A stretch of DNA of 64,000 bases from Thiomonas sp. X19 (GCF_900089495.1 NZ_LT605203.1:3073546-3137545); one strand, 5' to 3'. Shown: positions 8,474 through 16,603, numbered from the stretch's first letter. Notes: a model not told the origin generated them from the letters alone. Translations and numbers: made by a program.

Positions 8474-8938
8474 ATGGGATACGCACAACGCCACAGCAAT
8501 CGCCGCCAACTATTCAGTTTTCTGATCCTGGGCGCAGTGGCGATCTACGCGTTGCTAATCCTCGCCACAAACAGCCACTTCCCAGCCCAGCAGCGGGCTT
8601 TGGCAGAGATTCTGGCCCAGGCCAAGGTCTACGCCCTGTTCCCACAGCCCTGGCACCAGGACGGCCTGTACACGGCCACCCTGGGCGGCGTAACAGCCTC
8701 TGCAAGCCAAGTCCAGATCAATGCAGCCCTCTCCCAAATCAAAGCCATCCCCCTAGCCACGATCTGGACAAACACCAGCTTTATCCCTGCGCGAATCCTA
8801 GAACTCTGGCTCTACATATTTCCACCCGCCAGTATCTGCATGTCGGCCATAGTTTTATGGGCCTGGCACAAGTGGCGCACCAGGCAGCGTGCAAATGAAA
8901 AGCACGTGCGGGGCGCAAAAATCGAAGATTGGAAATAA
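8474..8938 (+). CDS. Membrane protein related to the N-terminal region of TraD-type coupling proteins
   Basis: A 154-residue protein with a membrane segment at about residues 13-32 (FSFLILGAVAIYALLILA), a loop of roughly 70 residues presumably on the periplasmic side, a second membrane segment at about 112-130 and a basic end with HVRGAKIEDWK. Two membrane helices, a loop and an RGA tail are the layout of the N-terminus of VirD4/TraD coupling proteins, whose ATPase is encoded two genes downstream. It is also a paralogue of the protein at 15324. It has box copy 1 upstream. Function as part of a split coupling protein is inferred. Confidence 0.7.
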   Translation: MGYAQRHSNRRQLFSFLILGAVAIYALLILATNSHFPAQQRALAEILAQAKVYALFPQPWHQDGLYTATLGGVTASASQVQINAALSQIKAIPLATIWTNTSFIPARILELWLYIFPPASICMSAIVLWAWHKWRTRQRANEKHVRGAKIEDWK

Positions 8939-8955
8939 CCAAACCGGAGTCAATC

Positions 8956-9288
8956 ATGATTAAAAGCTATTTTCTTTGGGCCGCGGCGTATGCGCGTGCA
9001 AACCGCAACCATCAAGGCGTGATTCCGATCTGGATGGAGGTCTATCTTATTTTCCCTGCCATTATTGTCGGTTTCGCCGTCGTTTGCGGCGCACTGGTCT
9101 TCAATATGTTTGAGCAAAGTTTTGTGCAAGGGGTCGCGGCGCTTATTCTCGTCTCATTTTTTGCCGGGCTCATCGTTCTGTTCCTCAAAATCAAACGTAA
9201 ATTGCACAGTTGGCTGAACAAAACGCCGGACAGCGGCCCAGGGGAGCACATCCGCGGCGCGCAAATCCACGATCTACGCGACGAATAA
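8956..9288 (+). CDS. Split coupling protein, membrane subunit (TraD/VirD4 N-terminal part)
   Basis: The start at 8956 is preferred over 8929 because it is preceded by CCGGAG at good distance and does not overlap the previous gene. About 110 residues: two membrane helices (about residues 25-50 and 57-78) and a basic stretch, ending EHIRGAQIHDLRDE. In ordinary coupling proteins this RGA segment follows the second helix and leads straight into the ATPase domain. Here the chain stops, and after 10 bases with its own ribosome-binding site (GGAG) a gene for the soluble ATPase begins. I infer that the two products form one coupling protein. Confidence 0.7.
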   Translation: MIKSYFLWAAAYARANRNHQGVIPIWMEVYLIFPAIIVGFAVVCGALVFNMFEQSFVQGVAALILVSFFAGLIVLFLKIKRKLHSWLNKTPDSGPGEHIRGAQIHDLRDE

Positions 9289-9298
9289 GGAGAAAATC

Positions 9299-10555
9299 AT
9301 GTTTTTCAACAAGAAGCCCAAGCACGCGCCAGCCGCTCAGTCTGTTGCGCCTGAGGAAACCAATATTCTGATCGGCAAGGCGCTTATTCCAGCCATTGCT
9401 GAGCCCACACATTTTCTGGTTTGTGGCTCTATCGGCAGCGGCAAATCGTTGATTATCAACCGCCAGATCAAAGCGGTCCGCGCGCGCAATCAGCCCGCCG
9501 TGATCATCGACCCGGGCGGTGAGGTGATGTCTTCTCTGGCCAAACCTGGCGATATTATCCTAAACCCACTGGATAAAAGGGCGCGACAGTGGGATATTTT
9601 CGGCGAAATCGATGGGCCGTGGGACTATGACCGCATGGCCAAGGTTTTGTGCCCCAGTGGCGCTAGTGCATCGTCAGCAGAGGAATGGCGTGGTTATGCC
9701 CAAGGCTTGCTGAGCGCGATTATCGCGCGTTTGCATGGACAAAATGAGAGCATCAAAGAGCTTGTGCGCTTGGCAACAACGGCCGATGCACAGGAACTGG
9801 GTAATTTTGTCGCTGGCAAACCAGCCGCGGCACTGTGTGCAAAAGGCGCGGATAAAATGCTGGCATCCGTGCGCGGCATTTTGGGCTCTGTTTTAGCCCC
9901 CTGGCAGTATATGCCATCGGATCGGGAGAAATTCACGTTCAGGAAATGGCTGGAGAGCCCTCAAGGCATTATCTGGCTACCAGCGCGCGCCGATCATAGG
10001 AGCCTTTTGGCGCCCATGTTTTCTGCAATGATCGGTAGTTTCGTGACATCGCTGTTATCTCTGCCGCCGAAACTCGACCGCCGTGTCTGGGTTTTTTTGG
10101 ATGAAATGCCGAGCTTGGGTCGGATTGAAGGCATTCAAAGCGCTTTGGCCGAAGGCCGCAAATTCGGCCTTTGCGGCGTCATCGGCTTGCAGTCAATCTC
10201 ACAAATCAGGAGCATTTATGGCAAGGAGGAAACACAATCGCTTTTGTCCGTGATGCGCAATTGGGTCGTTCTCAATCAATCCGACCCAGATTCAGCAAAA
10301 TACTTTTCCGACGCACTGGGCCAGCAAGAGATCATCAGGCCGCAGCACTCTCAAAATGACAGTGGCGTGAGCACATCGTATCAATACACGACACAGCCGG
10401 TTATTCTGCCGTCGCAATTAACCGGACTGCCCACGCGTCAAGCGTTTTTGCGCATTTCAGGAGAACCCACGATCAAACACATTTCAATCCCAATCATCCC
10501 CATGCAGCAGATTTGCTCGCCGTTCGAACGCGGCGATATTTCCATCGCTGGGTAA
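9299..10555 (+). CDS. traD: Type IV coupling protein ATPase (TraD/VirD4 family), lacking membrane helices
   Basis: A 418-residue ATPase. Residues 20-45 (IGKALIP..HFLVCGSIGSGKS) give the usual lead-in and Walker A; Walker B is WVFLDEMPSL at about residue 265; FGLCGVIGLQSISQI follows, as in coupling proteins. These enzymes hand the relaxase-DNA complex to a secretion channel. The two N-terminal membrane helices normally present are absent and seem to be encoded by the gene immediately upstream. Length and motifs are otherwise complete. Confidence 0.88.
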   Translation: MFFNKKPKHAPAAQSVAPEETNILIGKALIPAIAEPTHFLVCGSIGSGKSLIINRQIKAVRARNQPAVIIDPGGEVMSSLAKPGDIILNPLDKRARQWDIFGEIDGPWDYDRMAKVLCPSGASASSAEEWRGYAQGLLSAIIARLHGQNESIKELVRLATTADAQELGNFVAGKPAAALCAKGADKMLASVRGILGSVLAPWQYMPSDREKFTFRKWLESPQGIIWLPARADHRSLLAPMFSAMIGSFVTSLLSLPPKLDRRVWVFLDEMPSLGRIEGIQSALAEGRKFGLCGVIGLQSISQIRSIYGKEETQSLLSVMRNWVVLNQSDPDSAKYFSDALGQQEIIRPQHSQNDSGVSTSYQYTTQPVILPSQLTGLPTRQAFLRISGEPTIKHISIPIIPMQQICSPFERGDISIAG

Positions 10556-10608
10556 CAAGGAACGGCATGCAAATGCCGCCACGCTGAATCCACCAACCGG
10601 AGTAGACG

Positions 10609-11280
10609 ATGAACAGTCCAGTGCAAACCCCCGAAGAAAATAACCAACCCGCGAAAATTCAATTCCAACAGGAACTGGACGCCAAACACGCCCAGCGGGA
10701 TCAACACGAGGCCGAGCTTTTGAAAGGTTCCATCGATTATCAAACCAAGGGCCTGAGCCAGACGACTGCCGATCTGGCAGAATATGGCGCGTCGATCTGG
10801 CAAGGCGATCATCTCAAAGCAGACGGCACTTGGGGGTCTCGTGCCGTCGTTTTGGAAATCAATGGGCAGTATATCCCAGGCTTTGAAACCGCCGATCACA
10901 AAATTGATTTGCTGACCGACGGCATCACCAGCGACCCTGAAAAGGCGCGCGAAGTCGCCGAATCCTACCATTATCACGCCACCTATTCCGGCCCGGAACT
11001 CACCCCGCCCGAATATCTGCCAAGCGTGGATAAACAGCCAATGGAGTTTATCCCTCTGGAAGTCCTGCATGAAATGGCGACCGAAAATACCCTGCCGGAA
11101 ACGGATCATGCGCGGGATGCTGAGGCTGAATGGCTGAATGACGGAGGGGATATGGAGCCGCTCCCTGCGCGCGAATTCGTGCGCGATTATGGTCCGACCG
11201 ACTTACAGGATTTCAACCGCGAGGGCAAGAATCAGACTGAACCAGAACTCGATGATGGCGGGGGTTATGACATCGATTAA
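10609..11280 (+). CDS. Hypothetical acidic protein
   Basis: A 223-residue, strongly acidic protein without membrane segments or a recognised family. It starts with Q/E-rich sequence, likely helical, and has many proline-containing acidic stretches after residue 125. It lies 53 bases after the coupling ATPase gene and is closed by a clear terminator at 11306, so it is probably the last gene of that transcript. Association with the coupling or relaxosome proteins is suggested only by position. Confidence 0.65.
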   Translation: MNSPVQTPEENNQPAKIQFQQELDAKHAQRDQHEAELLKGSIDYQTKGLSQTTADLAEYGASIWQGDHLKADGTWGSRAVVLEINGQYIPGFETADHKIDLLTDGITSDPEKAREVAESYHYHATYSGPELTPPEYLPSVDKQPMEFIPLEVLHEMATENTLPETDHARDAEAEWLNDGGDMEPLPAREFVRDYGPTDLQDFNREGKNQTEPELDDGGGYDID

Positions 11281-11305
11281 ACCCGCCGCTTGATAACCCA
11301 GGCAC

Positions 11306-11328
11306 GGCCCGCTGAACGCGGGCCTTTT
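11306..11328 (+). terminator. Rho-independent terminator
   Basis: GGCCCGC (11306-11312) pairs with GCGGGCC (11318-11324) over a five-base loop and is followed by TTTT. It closes the transcript ending with the gene at 10609-11280. Confidence 0.75.
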
Positions 11329-11331
11329 CAT

Positions 11332-11367
11332 GCCATGAACGTGCGTGCTAGAGGGCCGCTTCATGGC
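11332..11367. repeat. Inverted repeat GCCATGAA/TTCATGGC
   Basis: Perfect 8-base arms at 11332-11339 and 11360-11367 around a 20-base centre. Part of the dyad-rich region upstream of the relaxosome genes. Confidence 0.4.
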
Positions 11368-11376
11368 ATTACCCCA

Positions 11377-11400
11377 TGGATAACCAGCACACGTTATCCA
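11377..11400. promoter_or_regulatory. Inverted pair of DnaA-box-like sequences
   Basis: TGGATAAC (11377-11384) and GTTATCCA (11393-11400) are perfect arms around eight bases. The right arm reads TTATCCACC, one base from the DnaA consensus TTATCCACA; the left arm is the same core reversed. This would suit a replication origin or an operator. Confidence 0.45.
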
Positions 11401-11670
11401 CCGGCGCAATCTAGCACCACTCCTAGCAACCGACATAATCCACGACCGAACCCCAGAGGCGGGTCGGGTCTGTGCCTGCTACGCAGTCCCATCCCCTCAC
11501 ACCTGACCCACCTAAGGTGACACAGAAAGGCTCAAGACCCGCAGAAACAAAGGCCCGGTGCCGTATACACGCCGTCTACAAACATTATCTTGCAGCGAGC
11601 CTATCTCGTTGATCCGTAACGACTTTTTGCCCGTATACAGTTTTGCGCGCGCTGACATTCCGCGCAGATA

Positions 11671-11686
11671 TTTCCAGGCCAACGTA
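11671..11686 (+). promoter_or_regulatory. Element-specific box copy 2
   Basis: GATA then TTTCC at 11671-11675, seven bases, CGTA at 11683-11686; 25 bases before the start at 11712. Confidence 0.7.
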
Positions 11687-11711
11687 TCTCCAGCATAGGA
11701 GAAGCCCGACC

Positions 11712-12083
11712 ATGACTAAATCTCAAATCGTTCATGCACGACTGACAGACGTCGAAGCAGCCGCTTTCGCTGCCCAGCCTGGTGCGACCGCCAGCGAGAA
11801 ACTGCGCGGCCTTATCAATAATACCCAGCGTCAATCCGCGATGATTGCCGCATTGCTGGCGCAATCTCAACAGATGAGCAAAACCCTTGATAATCTCGCC
11901 ACGGCCAAGGAAGGCCAAGGCGGCGGCGTTTCAGAGGCCGAGTTTCGCGCCGCGCTCTGGAAAATCGCAAACCTCATTAGCGCTGTGATGGACGGCATTC
12001 AAAGCCCGCAGAAAATCACCAGCGAAAACTACCGGCAAACCGCGTATCAGTTTGGCCAACAAATCCGTACCGGAGAATATTGA
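11712..12083 (+). CDS. Probable relaxosome accessory protein (RHH-like)
   Basis: Start at 11712 chosen for its AGGAGA ribosome-binding site; the frame is open further upstream. A 123-residue protein whose first 40 residues (SQIVHARLTDVEAAAF then GATASEKLRGLIN) fit a ribbon-helix-helix pattern: a short strand, then two helices. A long amphipathic helical part follows. Its stop is one base before the relaxase ATG. Small RHH proteins in this position (TrwA type) bind oriT and help MobF relaxases. No direct sequence match to TrwA was recognised, so this is structure and context based. Confidence 0.6.
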   Translation: MTKSQIVHARLTDVEAAAFAAQPGATASEKLRGLINNTQRQSAMIAALLAQSQQMSKTLDNLATAKEGQGGGVSEAEFRAALWKIANLISAVMDGIQSPQKITSENYRQTAYQFGQQIRTGEY

Positions 12084-12084
12084 A

Positions 12085-14760
12085 ATGCTCTCAATCGCCG
12101 TCAAAACCGCCGCAGGAGCGGTGTCGTACTATATTCACATGCAGGGCGAGGCTTCGAATAAAGAGGCCAGCACGGAGGATTATTATGCCGCTGAGGGCGT
12201 CGGTTACTGGGCTGGCGCCGCGTGCGAACAACTCGGGGTTTCATGCCAGGTCACGCCCGAGCAATTCAGCGCGCTCTGTAATGGCTTCGATGCAAACGGC
12301 CAACCTCTTGTCCAAAATGCCGGTGATTCAGACCGTCGTGCTGGCTGGGATTGCACATTTTCAGCGCCTAAATCCGTTTCTCTGGTTTGGGCCAATGCCG
12401 ATAAGGATACGCGCGAGGCGATTGAAAAGGCCCACGCACAGTCCGTTGAAAAAGGACTTGAATTTATCCAGGACAAAGCCTCGTATTCCCGCCGTGGCAA
12501 AGAAGGCCATGCAGAGGAAGAGGCTGATATTGCCGTCGCGGTATTCCAGCATGGAACCTCGCGCGAGCGTGATCCGCAATTGCATTCCCATGCGTTTGTC
12601 GTTAATGCCGCAGTGCGCGAAGATGGTACGGTCGGAACGCTGCAAGGTCGGCATTTTTTCGATTGGAAAATGGCCGCTGGCGCTTTATACCGGGCTGAGC
12701 TTGCCAGTGAAATGCAGAAACTTGGTTATGCCGTGGAACGCGATGGTTCCAGTTTCCGCTTGACCGATGTTTCAACCGATGCCGAGCGCGAGTTCAGCAA
12801 GCGCCGCGTACAAATCGAGGAGGCATTAAAAGAGGCTGGAATGACTGGCGCAGCGGCAAGCTCAGTCGCCGCATTATCCACCCGCCAGGCCAAGGGCGAT
12901 ATCGATATTGAAGCACTACGCCAGCAATGGCAGGATGCAGGCAAGGAGTTCTGTTTGGATAACGTGCCAATGCACGACAGAATCACGCCGCTCGATAAAC
13001 CAGCCTTGGCCGATATTCTCCGCGAAGCGCACACGAATAAATCGGTTTCGCGAGAGCAGGATATTTACACCGCAGCATTTCAGGCCGCGCAAGGCGTGGG
13101 TGATGCAGAACAGGCCCACAACCTAGCCCGCGAATCATTCGACGAAGCTGTGAATATTGGTGCAGGCAAAGACGGCAAGACGCGTTATTCCACACAAGAG
13201 ATTATCGCCGCCGAGCGTTCGATTATCGATAACGCCGCGAAGCTCGCCGTCGCTGAGCCCCACCAAGCCATTCCATTGCGTCCTGCAACTGAGGGCGGCT
13301 TCCAGTTATCCCCTGAGCAGCAAGCCGCGCGTGAAAATCTCGCGGGTGCTGGTGGCATTAAGGTTTTGGTCGGTGATGCTGGCACGGGCAAATCGACCTT
13401 GCTTGCAGAAGTCCGCCAGGATTATGAGCGGGCCGGGTATCAGGTCATCGGCTGTGCGCCCAGTGGCAAGGCCGCTGCTGGATTATCGGAATCGGCAGGC
13501 ATTAAAGCTAAAACGCTGGACCGCCTGTTACTGGATATTCAGCGCGGCGAAACCGCCCTGCACGCAAAATCGCTGATCGTGATCGACGAAGCGGGAATGG
13601 TCGATTCCCGCAAAATGGCCGCGATGATGACCGCAGCGGAATCGGCAGATGCCAAGATTATCGCGGTTGGAGATTGGAAGCAGTTGCAGCCAGTGGGTAG
13701 CGGCGCGACATTCGCAGCCCTGGCAGAGGCCCATGGTGATCCAGCCAGGTTGCAAGAGATTTTTCGCCAGCGCGACGAATGGCACAAAGGCGCTGTGTCC
13801 AATATGTCCAAGGGTGATGCAGCGGCAGCTATGTCTGGATATATGGACCGTGGTTTGGTTTCCATTGAAAACACGCACAAGGCCGCGGTGGCGGCTGTGG
13901 CAGAAAAGCTGATCGAAGCACGCAAGGATGTCGGGGCGGATCAAGTCATCGGCCTGGCCAGCACAAATGCTGCTGTGAACGACATCAACAAAGCAGTCCG
14001 GGAGCGGCTGATTGAGGCAGGAGAGATTACCGACGTGCGGAGAATTGAAACCGCATCCAAACAACTGGATGTCGGAATCGGTGACCGCCTTTTGGTCACA
14101 AAAAACGACAGCGAAACCGGGCTGAGAAACGGCGATATTCTCACAGTGAAGGGTATCGATGAAACCGGCCATGCATGGGTTCATGTGGACCGTGGCAGCC
14201 AGGAATTCACTGCGGATTTATCTAGCCTTGAGCTAAACCATGGTTTCGCCATTACCACGCACAAAGCGCAAGGCGCGACCGTTGACAAGGCGATTATTTT
14301 GGGCAGTGAACACACCTCGAGAGAGGCGGCCTACGTGCAGGCAAGCCGCGCTAGGGATGAAACCCAGTGGGTTTTCAGCGCGGCGAAGGTGGAGAAACTG
14401 GCGCAAAGCATTGGAAACGACACTCCGCCAACCGGGAAGATGCGTGATTTTGCCGAGAGTTTGGAGCAAAAGCGGCTAGAAGCGGGGCTGCCGCCGAGTT
14501 TGGCTGAAGATCACCGCGCGAGTTTTGTGGAGTGCCGGGCCTGGCTGAATGCCAACGCTTATCTTATCCAGGGCCACGAACATCCCTCCGGTTTGGACCC
14601 GCGCCTGGCCGACCTCAAGCAGGTCATCGAGGCGATGGGCCGCAGCCAGCAAAAGGAAAGCACCCTGGATTACCCCGACGCTGCCAAACACATGGACAAG
14701 GGCGCCGACCACGAGCCTGAGCGCGACATGAGTAAGGATGGCGCCTGCTTGGGCGAGTAA
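12085..14760 (+). CDS. trwC: MobF-family relaxase/helicase (TrwC/TraI type)
   Basis: Start at 12085 (MLSIAVKTAAGAVSYY), the family's usual N-terminus, with CGGAGAA upstream; 891 residues. The relaxase domain has tyrosine pairs at 15/16 and 33/34 and the three-histidine metal site (H156, H167, H169 in HGTSRERDPQLHSH). The C-terminal part is a superfamily 1 helicase: Walker A GDAGTGKST at about 430, Walker B VIDEAGMVD at about 498, and a late ITTHKAQGAT motif at about 720. The protein nicks oriT, stays bound to the 5' end and unwinds the transferred strand. All key residues are present, so it looks functional. Confidence 0.93.
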   Translation: MLSIAVKTAAGAVSYYIHMQGEASNKEASTEDYYAAEGVGYWAGAACEQLGVSCQVTPEQFSALCNGFDANGQPLVQNAGDSDRRAGWDCTFSAPKSVSLVWANADKDTREAIEKAHAQSVEKGLEFIQDKASYSRRGKEGHAEEEADIAVAVFQHGTSRERDPQLHSHAFVVNAAVREDGTVGTLQGRHFFDWKMAAGALYRAELASEMQKLGYAVERDGSSFRLTDVSTDAEREFSKRRVQIEEALKEAGMTGAAASSVAALSTRQAKGDIDIEALRQQWQDAGKEFCLDNVPMHDRITPLDKPALADILREAHTNKSVSREQDIYTAAFQAAQGVGDAEQAHNLARESFDEAVNIGAGKDGKTRYSTQEIIAAERSIIDNAAKLAVAEPHQAIPLRPATEGGFQLSPEQQAARENLAGAGGIKVLVGDAGTGKSTLLAEVRQDYERAGYQVIGCAPSGKAAAGLSESAGIKAKTLDRLLLDIQRGETALHAKSLIVIDEAGMVDSRKMAAMMTAAESADAKIIAVGDWKQLQPVGSGATFAALAEAHGDPARLQEIFRQRDEWHKGAVSNMSKGDAAAAMSGYMDRGLVSIENTHKAAVAAVAEKLIEARKDVGADQVIGLASTNAAVNDINKAVRERLIEAGEITDVRRIETASKQLDVGIGDRLLVTKNDSETGLRNGDILTVKGIDETGHAWVHVDRGSQEFTADLSSLELNHGFAITTHKAQGATVDKAIILGSEHTSREAAYVQASRARDETQWVFSAAKVEKLAQSIGNDTPPTGKMRDFAESLEQKRLEAGLPPSLAEDHRASFVECRAWLNANAYLIQGHEHPSGLDPRLADLKQVIEAMGRSQQKESTLDYPDAAKHMDKGADHEPERDMSKDGACLGE

Positions 14761-14806
14761 CCCAAGTCAATCCAACGCACTTTGAGGCCGAAATCAGCCA
14801 ACGGGG

Positions 14807-14821
14807 GTGGTGAAACACCAC
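14807..14821 (+). repeat. Small hairpin with GGTGAAAC core
   Basis: Six-pair stem G/TGGTG with CACCA/C over an AAA loop, about 45 bases after the relaxase gene. It resembles the hairpins at 8331 and 14876. Confidence 0.4.
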
Positions 14822-14875
14822 ATCCTTTGGCCCAGCCGCGTCGCACCAACGCAGTTGACTGGCGGAACCCGCCGC

Positions 14876-14900
14876 GTGGGGCGGTGAAACGCCACCCCAC
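14876..14900 (+). repeat. Hairpin with GGTGAAAC core
   Basis: GTGGGG (14876-14881) pairs with CCCCAC (14895-14900); inside, GGTG pairs with CGCC over AAA, with one C/A mismatch between. It lies in the 234-base gap between the relaxase and the next gene, which otherwise shows only box copy 3. Confidence 0.45.
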
Positions 14901-14931
14901 CGCTTCAGCATTTTCAATCTCGCTCGAGATA

Positions 14932-14947
14932 TTTCCATGGCTCAGTA
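14932..14947 (+). promoter_or_regulatory. Element-specific box copy 3 (AGTA variant)
   Basis: GATA, TTTCC at 14932-14936, seven bases, AGTA at 14944-14947; 47 bases before the start at 14995. Confidence 0.6.
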
Positions 14948-14994
14948 TCTGTTCATCAGAGCCGCAATATCCTAAACCACCCCTGGAGAAACTG

Positions 14995-15318
14995 ATGAAA
15001 CCCCACGATTTCGAACAATTCGCCGCCATGCTCGATTACCTCGAAGCCTTCGCCAACGATTACAACCCTGACGCCGAAGAGGGCCAGGAACTCCTGGCCG
15101 ATTTGGCGGATGCGCTGCTTGAAAACCCCCATGCCCCAGCGCTGGGCCATCACCGGATCGAGCTTGCCAAAAAGCTGATCCTGCAGCACCTGGGCGAGCC
15201 GCACAAGATCGGTCCGATCTGGACCAGTTTCGTTTGCGACTGCCTCCACCGCCTGGATGCGTGGGAGCAGATGCGCCTGTCAACCCGCGATTACCACCGC
15301 GCCCATTTTGGGGAGTGA
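14995..15318 (+). CDS. Hypothetical small acidic protein
   Basis: A 107-residue protein, mostly helical by composition, acidic in its first half (about residues 20-40) and with no membrane segment. Start at 14995 follows CTGGAGAAACTG. No family recognised. It stands 5 bases before the membrane protein gene at 15324, so the two are probably co-expressed from the region containing box copy 3. Confidence 0.65.
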   Translation: MKPHDFEQFAAMLDYLEAFANDYNPDAEEGQELLADLADALLENPHAPALGHHRIELAKKLILQHLGEPHKIGPIWTSFVCDCLHRLDAWEQMRLSTRDYHRAHFGE

Positions 15319-15323
15319 CAGTC

Positions 15324-15713
15324 ATGCGCAAATACTTTGCAACCCTGGCCGCCGTGGCTGTGCTGATCTACGGCCTGTCCGCCGTCTTCTTCGCCGAGCA
15401 GTTCCAGCCCGGCGTTCGTGGTCTGGCCCGTGTCCTGGTCATCCACGAAATGGCCCCGATCTGGGCACAGCCTGCGCATTTTCATTGGGAAGTCGAAGGC
15501 AAGCCACAGGCCGCCACCCCCGCACAGATCGACGCGTATCTGGCTGACGCAAAGAAGACTTCGATGTTCGATTTTTGGACGCAGCGCGAAGTCCACTTTT
15601 CGCCGCTGATCCTGGCGAACTTGCTGCTGTACGTCCTGCCCTGGCTATCGCTCTTTGTCAGCATCAAGTTGCTGAACACCTGGCTGACGATCCGCCGATT
15701 GACGCGCCCCTGA
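15324..15713 (+). CDS. Membrane protein, paralogue of the protein at 8474
   Basis: A 129-residue protein with membrane segments at about residues 5-22 and 94-115. Its layout and several blocks agree with the protein at 8474: an N-terminal helix with VAVLIYGL, a loop containing a PAQID(A) segment and a second helix after an SPLILANLLLYVLP block. It lacks the RGA tail of the other copy. The start at 15324 is closely preceded by GGGGAG. The stop codon directly abuts box copy 4. Function unknown; a duplicated membrane component of the transfer machinery is possible. Confidence 0.65.
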   Translation: MRKYFATLAAVAVLIYGLSAVFFAEQFQPGVRGLARVLVIHEMAPIWAQPAHFHWEVEGKPQAATPAQIDAYLADAKKTSMFDFWTQREVHFSPLILANLLLYVLPWLSLFVSIKLLNTWLTIRRLTRP

Positions 15714-15714
15714 A

Positions 15715-15730
15715 TTTCCAGGCGCACGTA
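15715..15730 (+). promoter_or_regulatory. Element-specific box copy 4
   Basis: Begins in the bases just after the stop codon of the upstream gene: TTTCC 15715-15719, seven bases, CGTA 15727-15730; 29 bases before the start at 15760. Confidence 0.7.
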
Positions 15731-15759
15731 CCAAGACATCGAACCTTCAGGAGAAAAAG

Positions 15760-16020
15760 ATGAGCACCGAAACCGAAGACAAACGCGAGTTGACCGCGGC
15801 CGACAAACACAACCTGGCGCGCGTCGCCAGGATGACCAAGGCCGAGAAGGCCGCGGCCACGGACTGGGAGAAGGACTTTCTCAAGAAGTTGGGCGAGCGC
15901 TACGCCAAATGGAAGGACAAGGTTTTTTTGTCCGAAAAACAGTCAGCAGCCCTCGCCAAGATCGTGGCCGCCCTGGACGCGCCGCCCGAGGACGATCTGC
16001 CCGATCCGAACGCAGATTAG
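15760..16020 (+). CDS. Hypothetical small charged protein
   Basis: An 86-residue protein rich in K, E, D and A, with no membrane segment; the sequence favours long helices (LTAADKHNLARVARMTKAEK). It starts after AGGAGAAAAAG, a strong ribosome-binding site, and box copy 4 is just upstream. No family recognised. Confidence 0.65.
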   Translation: MSTETEDKRELTAADKHNLARVARMTKAEKAAATDWEKDFLKKLGERYAKWKDKVFLSEKQSAALAKIVAALDAPPEDDLPDPNAD

Positions 16021-16024
16021 CGCC

Positions 16025-16150
16025 ATGCGCCCCCGCAATCACGTCGCCCTCGCGCTGCTCAAGCGCGGCGGCGGCACCAAGTCTCACACCAAGTCCCGCA
16101 AGGCGCTGCGCCGCGCGGGGAAGATGCAAACCCAAAAGGAATCGTCATGA
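16025..16150 (+). CDS. Very small basic protein (41 residues)
   Basis: An open frame of 41 residues, rich in R and K (KRGGGTKSHTKSRKALRRAG), which starts 4 bases after the preceding stop and ends in an ATGA overlap with the next start. Tight coupling on both sides and the consistent basic composition argue that it is a gene. Its role is unknown; nucleic-acid binding would suit the charge. Confidence 0.5.
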   Translation: MRPRNHVALALLKRGGGTKSHTKSRKALRRAGKMQTQKESS

Positions 16151-16581
16151 AACTGAACGCCAAAACCTTCACCATCGCCGCTGTGGCTGCGGCAATTTTC
16201 GGCCTTGCCATCGGCGCGGCGCTTGGCCAGCAACACCAGGCCGCGCAAGTGCAGCCACAACAGCAGCCCTCCCCTGCCGCGCTGCGGTCCGATCCCGTAC
16301 CAGCCAAGCCCGGCGGGAACTATGTGGTGATGGTGACTCCGGGGCCTGACAGCCTTTTGCGCCTGGCCCTGGACACGCGCAACGTGGAGAGCCTCGCTGC
16401 GGCCCACAACTTCAAAGTCGCCGTCGCTGCCGTGTGCGACGCGAAATGCCAAAAAAAGCTGCAAGCCTTGCCAAGCCTGGCAATGACAGCACAAAGTTTT
16501 GGCGTGCAATTCGTGCCTGGCAACCGCGCAACGCTAAAAAAGTTGGTCGCCGAAGGTTGGACCGAAGAGACGCTTTACTGA
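16147..16581 (+). CDS. Hypothetical exported or membrane-anchored protein
   Basis: A 144-residue protein with an N-terminal hydrophobic segment (residues 8-27, FTIAAVAAAIFGLAIGAALG), a Q/P-rich linker to about residue 50 and a small compact domain with two cysteines (CDAKC). The hydrophobic part may be a signal anchor or a cleaved signal peptide. No family recognised; a thioredoxin-like fold is conceivable but not supported by a clear motif. A strong terminator follows. Confidence 0.6.
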   Translation: MKLNAKTFTIAAVAAAIFGLAIGAALGQQHQAAQVQPQQQPSPAALRSDPVPAKPGGNYVVMVTPGPDSLLRLALDTRNVESLAAAHNFKVAVAAVCDAKCQKKLQALPSLAMTAQSFGVQFVPGNRATLKKLVAEGWTEETLY

Positions 16582-16603
16582 CCAACAAACGCCCCACCCA
16601 CCC

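Larger units (their letters stand above)
11281..11711. other. Non-coding region with several dyads; candidate oriT or oriV
   Basis: A 430-base gap directly upstream of the relaxosome genes. In order it contains a terminator hairpin (11306-11328), a GCCATGAA/TTCATGGC dyad (11332-11367), a TGGATAAC/GTTATCCA dyad that includes two DnaA-box-like sequences (11377-11400), CTAGCA twice at 17-base intervals (about 11411-11433), CCGTATACA twice (11561-11569, 11631-11639) and box copy 2. No gene is credible here. MobF oriT sites usually lie next to the accessory and relaxase genes, which is the case here. Confidence 0.5.
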
